This document shows, one piece after another, positions 35,477 to 44,342 of a stretch of 64,000 nucleotides of DNA (positions within the stretch are counted from its first letter, which is position 1; every line of letters starts with the position of its first letter). Source of the DNA: Janthinobacterium aquaticum. GTDB taxonomy: Bacteria > Pseudomonadota > Gammaproteobacteria > Burkholderiales > Burkholderiaceae_D. The notes beneath the pieces were generated by a model. That model had not been told where the DNA came from, ran no database searches, and worked only from the letters and a program-made list of their open reading frames with translations. The stretch is from NCBI RefSeq assembly GCF_009208565.1, contig NZ_WFLK01000007.1, forward strand, positions 1 to 64,000, written 5' to 3'. A program made the position numbers and the translations under genes.

Positions 35477-36772
35477 TTAGATGTAAGCGGGCACTAAGCA
35501 ATGCTTGTGCTCGACATGATATTCAAATTCTTCACGGAATTGCTTGATGAAGGCCCGTACTGGCATGGCAGCCGCATCGCCGAGCGCGCAAATGGTGCGG
35601 CCCTGGATGTTGTCGGCGATCGAGTTGAGCATGTCCAGGTCATCCGGACGGCCCTGCCCCTGCTCGATGCGGTGCACCATGCGGTACATCCAGCCTGTGC
35701 CTTCACGGCAAGGCGTACACTGGCCGCACGACTCTTCAAAATAGAAGTAGGACAGGCGTTCAAGCGCCTTGACCATGCAGCGTGTTTCGTCCATCACGAT
35801 GACGGCGCCCGAACCCAGCATCGAGCCAGCCTTGGCGATCGAGTCGTAGTCCAGATCGGTCTGCATCATGATTTCGCCGCGGATTACCGGTGCGGACGAG
35901 CCGCCAGGAATCACGGCCTTGATCTTTTTGCCACCGCGCATGCCGCCTGCCAGTTCCAGCAGTTTGGCAAACGGCGTGCCGAGCGGCACTTCGTAGTTGC
36001 CCGGCAGTTCCACGTCGCCCGAGATCGAGAAGATCTTCGAGCCGCCGTTGTTCGGCTTGCCCATCGCCAGATAGTTCTCCGGGCCGATGTTGAGCACGAA
36101 CGGCACGGCTGCAAACGTTTCCGTGTTGTTAATGGTGGTCGGCTTGCCGTACAGGCCAAACGAGGCCGGGAAAGGCGGCTTGAAGCGTGGCTGGCCTTTC
36201 TTGCCTTCCAGCGACTCGAGCAGCGCGGTTTCTTCGCCGCAGATGTAGGCGCCATAACCGTGGTGCGCATGCAACTGGAACGAGAATTCGCTGCCCATGA
36301 TCTTGTCGCCCAGGAAGCCGGCGGCGCGCGCCTCTTCCAGCGCTTCTTCGAAACGCAGGTATTCCTGGAAGATCTCGCCGTGGATATAGTTGTAACCCAC
36401 GGTAATGCCCATCGCATAAGCGCCAATGGCCATGCCTTCGATCAGTGCATGGGGATTGTAACGAATGATGTCGCGGTCCTTGAACGTGCCCGGTTCGCCT
36501 TCATCTGTATTGCAGACGAGGTATTTTTGCCCCGGGAACTGGCGCGGCATGAAGCTCCACTTCAGGCCGGTAGGGAAACCCGCGCCGCCACGGCCGCGCA
36601 AGGACGAAGCCTTGAGGTCGGCGATGATCTGTTCCGGCGTGATTTTCTCTTCCAGTATACGCCGCAGGGCCGAATAGCCGCCGCGGTTCACATAATCTTG
36701 CAAATGCCAGTTCTTGCCATCCAGACCCTTGAGGATCAGTGGATCGATATGGCGGTTGTGGAGTGACGTCAT
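35477..36772 (-). CDS. nuoF: NADH-quinone oxidoreductase subunit F
   Basis: 431 residues from ATG 36772, which overlaps the nuoE stop by 4 bases. It is the NADH dehydrogenase subunit holding FMN and cluster N3. Motifs: [10 protein letters not shown] at 60-69 (NADH/FMN), [19 protein letters not shown] and the cluster motif [15 protein letters not shown]. The long frame to 36826 extends into nuoE and is not used. Confidence 0.96.
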   Translation of the reverse strand: MTSLHNRHIDPLILKGLDGKNWHLQDYVNRGGYSALRRILEEKITPEQIIADLKASSLRGRGGAGFPTGLKWSFMPRQFPGQKYLVCNTDEGEPGTFKDRDIIRYNPHALIEGMAIGAYAMGITVGYNYIHGEIFQEYLRFEEALEEARAAGFLGDKIMGSEFSFQLHAHHGYGAYICGEETALLESLEGKKGQPRFKPPFPASFGLYGKPTTINNTETFAAVPFVLNIGPENYLAMGKPNNGGSKIFSISGDVELPGNYEVPLGTPFAKLLELAGGMRGGKKIKAVIPGGSSAPVIRGEIMMQTDLDYDSIAKAGSMLGSGAVIVMDETRCMVKALERLSYFYFEESCGQCTPCREGTGWMYRMVHRIEQGQGRPDDLDMLNSIADNIQGRTICALGDAAAMPVRAFIKQFREEFEYHVEHKHCLVPAYI

Positions 36773-37248
36773 TTCTTGAGTTCCTCCAGCATGGCGTCGA
36801 TCTTCTCGTTCGACATCCAGCTGCACATGGTTTTATTGCTGACCAACAGGACAGGCGCATCGCCGCAAGCACCCATGCACTCGCCTTCAACCAGGGTGAA
36901 CTGGCCATCGGCGGTGGTTTCGCGGAAATCGATACCGAGCTTTTGCTTCAGGTATTCGGCAGCGCGCACGCCACCCGACAGGGCGCATGGCAGGTTGGTG
37001 CACACGGTGATCTTGTGCTTGCCGACCGGCTTGACGTTGTACATATTGTAGAAGGTCGCCACTTCTTGCACGGCAATGGCCGGCATGCCGATATAGTCGG
37101 CGATTTCCTTCATGGTTTCAGGCGCCAGCCAGCCCAGTTCATCCTGGGCGTGGGCCAGCGCGGCCATCACGGCCGACTGACGCTGATCGGCTGGATACTT
37201 GGCCAGTTCGCGATCAATCTTTTTATAGCACTGCTCTGATAACAACAT
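36769..37248 (-). CDS. nuoE: NADH-quinone oxidoreductase subunit E
   Basis: 159 residues, a thioredoxin-like [2Fe-2S] protein (cluster N1a) that partners NuoF. The four ligands are in [11 protein letters not shown] and [11 protein letters not shown]. The helical N-terminal part ([28 protein letters not shown]) is typical. It overlaps nuoF by 4 bases and follows nuoD by 11. Confidence 0.97.
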   Translation of the reverse strand: MLLSEQCYKKIDRELAKYPADQRQSAVMAALAHAQDELGWLAPETMKEIADYIGMPAIAVQEVATFYNMYNVKPVGKHKITVCTNLPCALSGGVRAAEYLKQKLGIDFRETTADGQFTLVEGECMGACGDAPVLLVSNKTMCSWMSNEKIDAMLEELKK

Positions 37249-37259
37249 TGTTTTGCCTC

Positions 37260-38513
37260 TTAGCGGTCAATACTGCCGAACACGATATCTTGCGTACCGA
37301 TAATGGTCACGGCGTCGGCAATCATGTGTCCGCGGGCCATTTCATCGAGCGACTGCAGGTGAGCGAAGTCGGGCGCGCGCAGTTTCATGCGGTACGGCTT
37401 GTTGGCACCATCGGACACCAGGTAGATGCCGAACTCGCCCTTCGGATGCTCGACCGCGCTGTACGCTTCGCCTGGCGGCACGTGGAAGCCTTCGGTAAAC
37501 AGCTTGAAGTGGTGAATCAAGGATTCCATATTGGTCTTCATGTCGACCCGGCCCGGAGGCGCCACCTTGCGGTTGCTGGTCATGACAGGACCTGGATTGT
37601 TGCGCAGCCACTCGACGCATTGCTTGATGATGCGGTTCGACTGGCGCAGCTCTTCCACGCGGACCAGGTAGCGGTCGTAGCAGTCGCCGTTGGTGCCGAT
37701 AGGAATGTCGAAGTCCATCAGGTCGTACACTTCGTACGGCTGCTGCTTGCGCAGATCCCACTTGACGCCCGAACCGCGCAGCATGGCGCCGGTAAAGCCC
37801 ATCGCCAGCGCATCTTCCGGCGAAACCACGCCGATGCCGACGGTACGCTGTTTCCAGATACGGTTGTCGGTCAGCAGCGTTTCGTATTCGTCGACATAGG
37901 TCGGGAAACGGCGCGTGAAGTCTTCAATAAAGTCCAGCAGCGAACCCTGGCGGTTTTCGTTCAGCTTGGCAATCGCCTTGGCGTTGCGGATGATCGAGGC
38001 CTTGTGCTGCGGCATGGCGTCCGGCAGGTCGCGGTAAACGCCGCCCGGACGGTAGTAGGCTGCGTGCATGCGCGCGCCAGAGACCGCTTCGTAGCAGTCG
38101 AACAGGTCTTCGCGGTCGCGGAAGCAGTACAGGAACGGGCCCATCGCACCGACGTCGAGCGCATGCGCGCCCAGCCACATCAGGTGATTCAGGATGCGGG
38201 TGATCTCGTCGAACATCACGCGGATATATTGCGCGCGCAGCGGCACTTCCACGTTCAGCAGCTTCTCGATCGCCATCACATAGGCGTGCTCGTTGCACAT
38301 CATCGACACGTAGTCGAGACGGTCCATATACGGCACCGATTGCAGATAAGTCTTCTGCTCGGCCAGCTTCTCGGTAGCGCGGTGCAGCAGGCCGATGTGC
38401 GGGTCGGCGCGCTGGATGACTTCGCCATCGAGCTCGAGCACCAGGCGCAGCACACCGTGCGCGGCCGGATGCTGTGGCCCAAAGTTCAGGGTGTAATTCT
38501 TAATCTCAGCCAT
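37260..38513 (-). CDS. nuoD: NADH-quinone oxidoreductase subunit D
   Basis: 417 residues, the 49-kDa subunit related to the large subunit of NiFe hydrogenases but lacking its metal Cys. Motifs: [40 protein letters not shown], and the C-terminal [19 protein letters not shown]. It forms part of the quinone site with NuoB. It overlaps nuoC by one base. Confidence 0.97.
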   Translation of the reverse strand: MAEIKNYTLNFGPQHPAAHGVLRLVLELDGEVIQRADPHIGLLHRATEKLAEQKTYLQSVPYMDRLDYVSMMCNEHAYVMAIEKLLNVEVPLRAQYIRVMFDEITRILNHLMWLGAHALDVGAMGPFLYCFRDREDLFDCYEAVSGARMHAAYYRPGGVYRDLPDAMPQHKASIIRNAKAIAKLNENRQGSLLDFIEDFTRRFPTYVDEYETLLTDNRIWKQRTVGIGVVSPEDALAMGFTGAMLRGSGVKWDLRKQQPYEVYDLMDFDIPIGTNGDCYDRYLVRVEELRQSNRIIKQCVEWLRNNPGPVMTSNRKVAPPGRVDMKTNMESLIHHFKLFTEGFHVPPGEAYSAVEHPKGEFGIYLVSDGANKPYRMKLRAPDFAHLQSLDEMARGHMIADAVTIIGTQDIVFGSIDR

Positions 38514-39106
38514 TATTTCATCCCGTATTGTTCTTCGCGGATCACGCGCGGCACGTTTTCCCGTGGCTCGATGGTCACAGGCTGATAGATCACGCGCTTC
38601 TGTTCCGGGTCGTAACGCATCTCGACATAGCCGGAAACCGGGAAGTCCTTGCGGAACGGATGGCCGATAAAGCCGTAATCGGTCAGCAGGCGACGCAAGT
38701 CGTTATGGCCTTCGAACAGGATGCCCAGCAGGTCAAACGCTTCGCGCTCGTACCAGTTGACCGAGCGCCAGATACCGACCACCGATGGCAGCAGCGGCAT
38801 GTCGTCGTCGGGTGCGAACACGCGCACGCGCACGCGCCAGTTGTGCTTGACCGACAGCAAATGCGAAACGGCCGCAAAGCGCGGCCCTTCCCAGATACCA
38901 TCACCGTAGGTCGAATAATCGACGCCGCACAGGTCGAGCAGCTGCTCGAAATGCAGGCTCGGATCGTCGCGCAGGGTCTGCATCACGGCCAGGTAGTCTT
39001 CGGCTTTCACGACCAGCGTGACTTCACCAAGCGTCACGGTGGTCGTAACGCGTTCGCCCAGGGCAGTGCCGAGGGCGTTTTGCAAAACTTCTAAATGTGT
39101 AGTCAT
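38513..39106 (-). CDS. nuoC: NADH-quinone oxidoreductase subunit C
   Basis: 197 residues, the separate 30-kDa subunit (not a NuoCD fusion as in E. coli). The family signature [24 protein letters not shown] and [22 protein letters not shown] are both present. It lies 17 bases after nuoB and overlaps nuoD by one base. It is structural in the connecting arm of complex I. Confidence 0.97.
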   Translation of the reverse strand: MTTHLEVLQNALGTALGERVTTTVTLGEVTLVVKAEDYLAVMQTLRDDPSLHFEQLLDLCGVDYSTYGDGIWEGPRFAAVSHLLSVKHNWRVRVRVFAPDDDMPLLPSVVGIWRSVNWYEREAFDLLGILFEGHNDLRRLLTDYGFIGHPFRKDFPVSGYVEMRYDPEQKRVIYQPVTIEPRENVPRVIREEQYGMK

Positions 39107-39123
39107 AATCTGAAGCGGCCCGG

Positions 39124-39600
39124 TTAGCGTGCGATCGTGCTGGTACGCTTGATCTTGTTCTGCAGCTGCATGATGCCGTACAGCAGCGCTTCAGCTGTTG
39201 GAGGGCAGCCAGGCACATACACGTCGACAGGCACGATGCGGTCGCAACCGCGCACCACAGAGTAGGAATAATGATAGTAACCGCCGCCGTTGGCGCAGGA
39301 ACCCATCGAGATGACCCAGCGCGGCTCGGACATCTGATCGTAGACCTTGCGCAGTGCCGGCGCCATCTTGTTGCACAGCGTGCCGGCAACAATCATGACG
39401 TCGGACTGACGTGGCGACGGACGGAACACGACGCCAAAACGGTCCATATCGTAACGGGCTGCGCCCACGTGCATCATTTCAACCGCACAGCAGGCCAGAC
39501 CGAACGTCATCGGGAACATCGACCCGGTACGCGCCCAGTTGATCAGCTTGTCGGCCGAGGTGGTGATGAAACCTTCGCTTAATACGCCTTCAATAGCCAT
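39124..39600 (-). CDS. nuoB: NADH-quinone oxidoreductase subunit B
   Basis: 158 residues. It holds cluster N2, the last electron carrier before quinone. Ligands appear in the adjacent pair CCAVEMMH, in [10 protein letters not shown] and in [12 protein letters not shown]. Length and start are normal, 3 bases after nuoA. Confidence 0.97.
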   Translation of the reverse strand: MAIEGVLSEGFITTSADKLINWARTGSMFPMTFGLACCAVEMMHVGAARYDMDRFGVVFRPSPRQSDVMIVAGTLCNKMAPALRKVYDQMSEPRWVISMGSCANGGGYYHYSYSVVRGCDRIVPVDVYVPGCPPTAEALLYGIMQLQNKIKRTSTIAR

Positions 39601-39603
39601 GGC

Positions 39604-39963
39604 TTATTCCCAGTCAAGGGCACCTTTCTTCCAAATGTACCAAAATCCGACCACGAATTCGGCGATGAACACCATCATTGTGACGAAACCGGCCCAGCCC
39701 AGGTCGCGCATTGCCACGCCCCATGGGAAAAAGAATGCCGTTTCCAGATCGAACAAAATAAACAGGATTGCGACCAGATAGTAGCGCACATCAAACTTCA
39801 TGCGCGCGTCTTCGAATGCTTCAAAACCACATTCGTACGGGGAGAGTTTTGCTGCGTCAGGACGGTGAGGCCCTAACAGCCGCCCAAGGACCTGGGGGGC
39901 GATACCGACGCCAAGGCCGATAAGAATGAACAGCAGGACGGGGAAGTAATTTTCGAGGTTCAC
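39604..39963 (-). CDS. nuoA: NADH-quinone oxidoreductase subunit A
   Basis: 119 residues from a GTG at 39963-39961 ([15 protein letters not shown], read as Met). The open frame runs on upstream to 40182 with no ATG that fits the family; the upstream part contains the tRNA terminator. Three membrane helices are present, with the conserved loop [25 protein letters not shown] and [11 protein letters not shown]. It is the first gene of the nuo operon. The ribosome site is weak. Confidence 0.92.
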   Translation of the reverse strand: MNLENYFPVLLFILIGLGVGIAPQVLGRLLGPHRPDAAKLSPYECGFEAFEDARMKFDVRYYLVAILFILFDLETAFFFPWGVAMRDLGWAGFVTMMVFIAEFVVGFWYIWKKGALDWE

Positions 39964-40078
39964 GATTGATACGCTTATGTTGAACGATCGGTTAAATGAG
40001 GACGCTGCGATCAGCTGCAGCGTATTTAACGCCCGACCCCAATCAAAGGCTAGACCAGGATCGAACGACACATCCTCG

Positions 40079-40132
40079 TAAAAAAAGCCAGCAACTTTGT
40101 ATGAGCCATGGCTCATGCGCCGTTGCTGGCTT
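40079..40132 (-). terminator. Terminator after tRNA-Leu
   Basis: AGCCAGCAAC (40087-40096) and GTTGCTGGCT (40122-40131) form a 10-bp stem, and the loop contains a second palindrome ATGAGCCATGGCTCAT. On the minus strand it is followed by seven T residues. It ends the tRNA transcript about 115 bases before the nuoA start. Confidence 0.8.
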
Positions 40133-40140
40133 CTGATTTC

Positions 40141-40225
40141 TGGTGCCGACGACGAGACTCGAACTCGTACAGCTTGCGCCACTACCCCCTCAAGATAGCG
40201 TGTCTACCAATTTCACCACGTCGGC
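40141..40225 (-). tRNA. tRNA-Leu (anticodon GAG)
   Basis: An 85-base tRNA on the minus strand from GCCGACG at 40225 to a genomically encoded CCA at 40143-40141. The acceptor arms GCCGACG and CGTCGGC pair. The D loop has TTGGTAGA, and the anticodon stem CTATC/GGTAG encloses TTGAGGG, giving anticodon GAG. There is a long variable arm as in class II tRNAs, and the T arm has GTTCGAGTC. It should read CUU and CUC codons. Confidence 0.95.
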
Positions 40226-40237
40226 GGTAAGGCCCGT

Positions 40238-40266
40238 ATTCTACTCTGCTTTGTTGCTAAAGTTAA
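40238..40266 (-). promoter_or_regulatory. Promoter of tRNA-Leu
   Basis: On the minus strand TTAACT (40266-40261), a 17-base spacer and TAGAAT (40243-40238) form a good sigma-70 promoter 12 bases before the mature tRNA 5' end. A G/C-rich discriminator (ACGGGCC) follows, typical of stable RNA promoters. The surrounding 40226-40404 gap is otherwise AT-rich and without genes. Confidence 0.65.
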
Positions 40267-40404
40267 TGCACAAATGCATTAAATCGCAGATAAAAACGAG
40301 AAATTTTTACATTCTTGCAGCCTGTACAGCTTTTTCCTACTCTACTGCTAAAACATTGAGCAATAATCTGCTCGTAATGAGAATTACTCGCAATTCATCA
40401 CTAT

Positions 40405-40830
40405 TTATTTAGGAATCGTACCTGCTGGCGTTGCTGGTGCTGCTGCGGCCGGTGCTGCTGGCAGGGTCGATGCAGGCACGCCCGTGACAGGCGCAGCTGG
40501 CGCAGGTGCGGTCGAAGGAATCGCGCCAGCGCCGGTCGTTGGTACCGGCTTGGTGACTTTATCCATCACGCCGCCGCCCACCGTGGTGGCGCGCTGATTG
40601 GCCATCAGCGACAGCGCCAGCGTGGCGCCGAAGAAGATGGCGGCGGCCACGCCGGTCGACTTCGACATGAAGTTCGACGAGCCGGTGGCGCCAAACAGGC
40701 TGCCCGAAGCGCCCGAACCGAAAGCCGCACCCATATCGGCGCCCTTGCCGTGCTGCAGCAGCACCAGCGCGATAATCGACAATGCCGAAATAACCTGTAC
40801 TACCACTACCAGATTGAACATCATGTTCAT
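40405..40830 (-). CDS. secG: Preprotein translocase subunit SecG
   Basis: 141 residues. Two membrane helices (about 5-23 and 57-77) flank the signature LLQHGKGADMGAAFGSGASGSLFGATGS. A 55-residue Ala/Pro-rich tail follows, longer than E. coli SecG (110 in total) and of low complexity. It assists SecYE in protein export. It lies 28 bases after tpiA, an arrangement (tpiA-secG-tRNA-Leu-nuo) that is common in beta- and gammaproteobacteria. Confidence 0.95.
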   Translation of the reverse strand: MNMMFNLVVVVQVISALSIIALVLLQHGKGADMGAAFGSGASGSLFGATGSSNFMSKSTGVAAAIFFGATLALSLMANQRATTVGGGVMDKVTKPVPTTGAGAIPSTAPAPAAPVTGVPASTLPAAPAAAAPATPAGTIPK

Positions 40831-40858
40831 TGCAATTCCATTCTCAGTTTAAAGTAAT

Positions 40859-41608
40859 TCAATCAGCGGCGCGAATAATCGCCAGGAAATCGCCCGCCTT
40901 CAATGCCGCACCGCCAATCAGGCCGCCATCGATATCTGGCATGGCCAGCAATTCTTTGGCGTTGTCCGGCTTCATGCTGCCGCCGTACAGGATCTGTACG
41001 CCGCCAGCCGCTGCTGCATTCTTTGTTGCCAACTGCTCGCGCAGCACCTGGTGCACGTCCTGCGCCATTTGCGGCGTGGCCGTCTTGCCGGTACCAATTG
41101 CCCAGACCGGCTCATAAGCGAGCACGATTTTTGCAATATCGTCGGCGCCGATGGCGTCCAGCACGGCGCCCAGCTGTTCGGCCACTACCGCGCCGGTCTG
41201 CCCTGCTTCGCGCTGCGCCAGCGTTTCGCCGATGCAGACAATCGGCGTGATGCCAGCAGCCAGCGCCACCACCGTCTTGGCGGCCACCTGGGCATCGGTT
41301 TCACCATGGTAAGCACGGCGTTCGGAGTGGCCGATAATCACATGGCTGCAGGCAAAATCCTGCAACATGGATACCGACACTTCGCCCGTGTAGGCGCCGC
41401 TGGCGTGGCTTGAGACATCCTGCGCGCCCCAGCCCAGGGCCGAGCCGGCCAGCTGCGCCTGGCACTGCGCCAGGTACGGCGCCGGCACGCACACTGCGCT
41501 GGCCGCTTTGGCGCCAGCCAGTCCGGCCACCACTTCCGACAACAGGGCCGCGTTGGCGGCCAGGCTGCCATTCATTTTCCAATTTCCTACGACGAGCTTG
41601 CGACGCAT
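40859..41608 (-). CDS. tpiA: Triosephosphate isomerase
   Basis: 249 residues. It interconverts dihydroxyacetone phosphate and glyceraldehyde 3-phosphate in the cytoplasm. Motifs: VGNWKMNG, the catalytic His in VIIGHSERR, the catalytic Glu and loop in [23 protein letters not shown] and [10 protein letters not shown]. Full length. It is followed by secG, and the upstream quinone oxidoreductase gene (stop 41684) is 75 bases away. Confidence 0.97.
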   Translation of the reverse strand: MRRKLVVGNWKMNGSLAANAALLSEVVAGLAGAKAASAVCVPAPYLAQCQAQLAGSALGWGAQDVSSHASGAYTGEVSVSMLQDFACSHVIIGHSERRAYHGETDAQVAAKTVVALAAGITPIVCIGETLAQREAGQTGAVVAEQLGAVLDAIGADDIAKIVLAYEPVWAIGTGKTATPQMAQDVHQVLREQLATKNAAAAGGVQILYGGSMKPDNAKELLAMPDIDGGLIGGAALKAGDFLAIIRAAD

Positions 41609-41683
41609 GGTAGTAGCCTAAATTTTAATAACCCGTCATTCTACCGCCGCCATTGTGGCCGGTCAAACGAAGGGCATCGCATT

Positions 41684-42664
41684 TCAGGCAACTTGCAACA
41701 TGATCTTGCCCACGTGCGTGCTCGATTCCATCAGCGCATGGGCCTCATTGGCTTTTTCCAGCGGGAAAGTCTTGTAGATCACCGGCTTGATCTTGCCTGC
41801 CTCGATCAGCGGCCAGACCGTTTGCAGCAGATGCCGCGCCACTGCGGTTTTGAACGCCACCGAACGCGGACGCAAGGTCGAACCGGTCACGGTCAGGCGG
41901 CGGCTCAACAGCTGGCCCATGTCGAGCGTGGCTTTGGTGCCGCCCTGCACGGCGATCAGGCCGATGCGGCCATCGTTGGCCAAGCACTCGATCTCGCGCG
42001 GCAGGTAGTCGCCACCCACCATGTCGAGGATCACATCGACACCTTTGCCATCGGTCAGTTGCTTGACCACCGCCACGAAATCTTCGCTGCGGTAATTGAT
42101 GCCGCGTTCGGCGCCCAGCGCTTCGCAGGCGCGCGCCTTGTCATCGCTGCCTGCCGTGGCAAACACGCGGTGGCCGAGTGCGCTGGCCAGCTGGATGGCG
42201 GTCACGCCAATGCCGGAGGTGCCACCTTGCACCAACAGCGTCTCGCCGTCAGACAATGCACAGCGGTCAAATACATTGCTCCAGACGGTAAAGAAGTTTT
42301 CCGGCAGGGAAGCGCCTTCGAGCGCAGTCAGCCCTTTGGGCAGCGGCAGGCACTGGCCAATCGGCGCAACACAATACTCGGCATAGCCACCGCCCTGCAC
42401 CAGCGCGCAGACCAGGTCGCCTTTGTTGAACGGCGAGCCGTCGAGGTCGCCATCGACCACGACGCCAGCCACTTCCAGACCCGGAATATCGGAGGCACCA
42501 TCAGGCGGCGCATACTTGCCGAGCCGCTGCAGCACGTCGGGACGGTTGATGCCGGCCGCCTGCACCTGGATCAGCAACTGGCCGGCTGACCATTGCGGCG
42601 CGGGCCGCTCGGCGATCTGCAGCACATCGGACGGGCCTGGTTCGGTGATTTCAACTGCGCGCAT
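41684..42664 (-). CDS. NAD(P)H quinone oxidoreductase, zinc-independent MDR family (PIG3-like)
   Basis: 326 residues from ATG 42664 with GAGGT upstream. It belongs to the medium-chain dehydrogenase/reductase superfamily and lacks the zinc ligands of alcohol dehydrogenases. Features: MRAVEITEPGPSDVLQI start, GINRPDVLQRLGKY, the NADPH fold VQGGTSGIGVTAIQLA and DMVGGDYLPREIECLA. Members reduce quinones with NADPH and are often part of oxidative stress defence. It is transcribed alone toward tpiA. Confidence 0.9.
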   Translation of the reverse strand: MRAVEITEPGPSDVLQIAERPAPQWSAGQLLIQVQAAGINRPDVLQRLGKYAPPDGASDIPGLEVAGVVVDGDLDGSPFNKGDLVCALVQGGGYAEYCVAPIGQCLPLPKGLTALEGASLPENFFTVWSNVFDRCALSDGETLLVQGGTSGIGVTAIQLASALGHRVFATAGSDDKARACEALGAERGINYRSEDFVAVVKQLTDGKGVDVILDMVGGDYLPREIECLANDGRIGLIAVQGGTKATLDMGQLLSRRLTVTGSTLRPRSVAFKTAVARHLLQTVWPLIEAGKIKPVIYKTFPLEKANEAHALMESSTHVGKIMLQVA

Positions 42665-42733
42665 ACGGACCTCTTTCATGCAAAAGGCCGATTGTACGCC
42701 AAGCCGCCCCACCCTGCCGGCGCACGCCAGCGG

Positions 42734-43342
42734 CTATGGCGCGCCGGTTTTCGAGCTGCGCGGCAACGGCGTGCCCGGCTTCCATTTGCTCGACAAGGCC
42801 TGGCCTTCCTCGACCTGCTCATGGGTCATCTTGCGCACCACGGCCGCACGCTGTTCGGCAGCGTTGGCGTTGCCACTGGCGGCCGACAGATTCCACAGCA
42901 TATAGGCGATCACGTTGTCCTGCTGCACCCCACCCATCTGATAGCGGTACATCAGGCCCAGCACCTGCTGCGCATCGGCATGGTTCTGTTCGGCTGCCTT
43001 GCGAAACCAGGCCACCGCCTGCTTGTGGTCCTGCAACACCGCGTTACCGGTGTAATACATGGCGCCCACCACATACTGGGCGTCGGCCTTGCCCTGGTCG
43101 GCCGCCTTGCGGTGCCAGAACATGGCCTGCTTGTAGTCCTGCGGCAAGCCGCGTCCCATGTAGTACATCAGGCCCAGCAGATGCTGGGCGTCGGCGTTGC
43201 CGGCCTTGGCCAGCGGCAAAATTTCCTTGTAGGCCAGTGCATAGTTCTTGTTATTGTAGGCGCTGGCGCCTTCGGTAAAACCGGCCCAGGCCGGCTGCTG
43301 TATCGCGTACAGCATCAATAGTGCAATGATCAGTTTTTTCAT
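42734..43342 (-). CDS. Secreted Sel1-repeat protein
   Basis: 202 residues with a signal peptide (1-20, ending PAWA). About four Sel1-like repeats (36-residue helical hairpins) occupy 45-165, with units such as AQHLLGLMYYMGRGLPQDYKQA, AQYVVGAMYYTGNAVLQDHKQA and AQQVLGLMYRYQMGGVQQD. The tail is Pro/Ser-rich. Sel1 proteins act as binding scaffolds; the partner is unknown. It ends 69 bases before the quinone oxidoreductase start and may precede it in a transcript. The next gene upstream ends at 43416. Confidence 0.88.
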   Translation of the reverse strand: MKKLIIALLMLYAIQQPAWAGFTEGASAYNNKNYALAYKEILPLAKAGNADAQHLLGLMYYMGRGLPQDYKQAMFWHRKAADQGKADAQYVVGAMYYTGNAVLQDHKQAVAWFRKAAEQNHADAQQVLGLMYRYQMGGVQQDNVIAYMLWNLSAASGNANAAEQRAAVVRKMTHEQVEEGQALSSKWKPGTPLPRSSKTGAP

Positions 43343-43415
43343 CGGGTTGAGGATGGTCTCTGACGTTGATACTTATCCTGGCAACTTGCAGGACGCCCTT
43401 ATTTGCCGACTCAGT

Positions 43416-44177
43416 CTATTTCCAGCTGACTTTGCCAAGGCCGTCGACACTGACATCGCGCGTGGCCGGCTTGCCGTACACCACCACCGAACCGAGGCCG
43501 CTCAGATTGAGTTTGGCATTGTTGACGGCATTGACGGTCGCATTGCCCAGGCCGCTCAATTCCACATTGACGCTGTCGGACTGGAACTGCTGCGCGTTCA
43601 GGCTACCCAGGCCGCCCAGGGTGGCTTTAAGCAGCTTGCCGCGACCACCCAGCACCACCGAGCCGGCGCCCTGCAGGTCGAGATCGGCGCGCTCGTTGTT
43701 GCCGACCCATATCTGCATGCTGCCCACGCCGCCCAGCGTGGCATTGAGGCGGCGATAGTCGCCCACGATCTTCATGCTGCCCGCGCCTTCGAGCGACAGG
43801 TCGAGCTGCTCGCCGGCAAAGCCGGCAATATCGGTGGTGCCGAAGCCTTCCGAGCTCAGTTCGCGCAGATTGGGCAGCACCAGTTCGGCGCGGATCGAGG
43901 AAGGGCTGACCTTGAAACCGCGTATTTCCGTTTCAATATGCAAGGTATCGCCGCTTTGCACCGTGCTGATATCGGCAATATAGCGCTTGTCGGCGGTAAT
44001 GCTGAGCGATGCCGTATTGCCCTGGCGTATGCGCACTTCCATCACACCATCGAGCTTGACGCGCACCACGCGGCCGTCGACCGGCCGCATTTCCAGCAAA
44101 CGCGTCTCGGCGCGAGCGCCGGCAAGCAGGCCGAAGGTGGCCAGGAACGCAAACGCAAGTTGCAGGGTCTTGTTCAT
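43416..44177 (-). CDS. Secreted DUF2807 (GIN-domain) protein
   Basis: 253 residues, signal peptide 1-23 ending GARA. The body is a repetitive right-handed beta-structure of the DUF2807/putative auto-transporter adhesin head family. It has recurring L-x-G-x-G steps: ELSSEGFGTTDI, SLEGAGSMKI, TLGGVGSMQI, DLQGAGSVVL, TLGGLGSLNA, ELSGLGNATV and NLSGLGSVVV. Members sit in the periplasm or envelope; function is undefined. It is followed by the Sel1 gene 73 bases later and preceded by a GC hairpin at 44255-44273. Confidence 0.85.
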   Translation of the reverse strand: MNKTLQLAFAFLATFGLLAGARAETRLLEMRPVDGRVVRVKLDGVMEVRIRQGNTASLSITADKRYIADISTVQSGDTLHIETEIRGFKVSPSSIRAELVLPNLRELSSEGFGTTDIAGFAGEQLDLSLEGAGSMKIVGDYRRLNATLGGVGSMQIWVGNNERADLDLQGAGSVVLGGRGKLLKATLGGLGSLNAQQFQSDSVNVELSGLGNATVNAVNNAKLNLSGLGSVVVYGKPATRDVSVDGLGKVSWK

Positions 44178-44254
44178 ATTACTTCCTTGAAATCTGATAG
44201 GGAACAGCTGGCCGCAACGACAGGCCAGCTGGCAATGTGTTCACTATAATCATA

Positions 44255-44273
44255 GCGCCCCAGGACGGGGCGC
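44255..44273 (-). terminator. GC hairpin downstream of the chemoreceptor gene
   Basis: GCGCCCC (44255-44261) pairs with GGGGCGC (44267-44273) around AGGAC. The bases behind it on the minus strand are AT-rich but lack a T-run. It may be a weak terminator for the chemoreceptor gene (stop 44343) or part of the DUF2807 promoter, since TATGATTATAG lies directly next to it. Confidence 0.4.
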
Positions 44274-44342
44274 CGATTGCGACGAACTGCAATTTTGACG
44301 GCATGGCCTGACAAAATCGCCAGCCCAGGCGTTACTGGCTCG

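Noticed and set aside
33175..35547. 790-residue open frame opposite nuoG
   Set aside because: It is a mirror of a highly conserved gene in GC-rich DNA, has no family motif and an odd His/Gln/Arg-rich composition.
40238..40266. Promoter for nuoA at the tRNA promoter
   Set aside because: A strong terminator (40079-40132) lies between the tRNA and nuoA, so nuo most likely has its own start in 39964-40078, where I could not identify convincing boxes.
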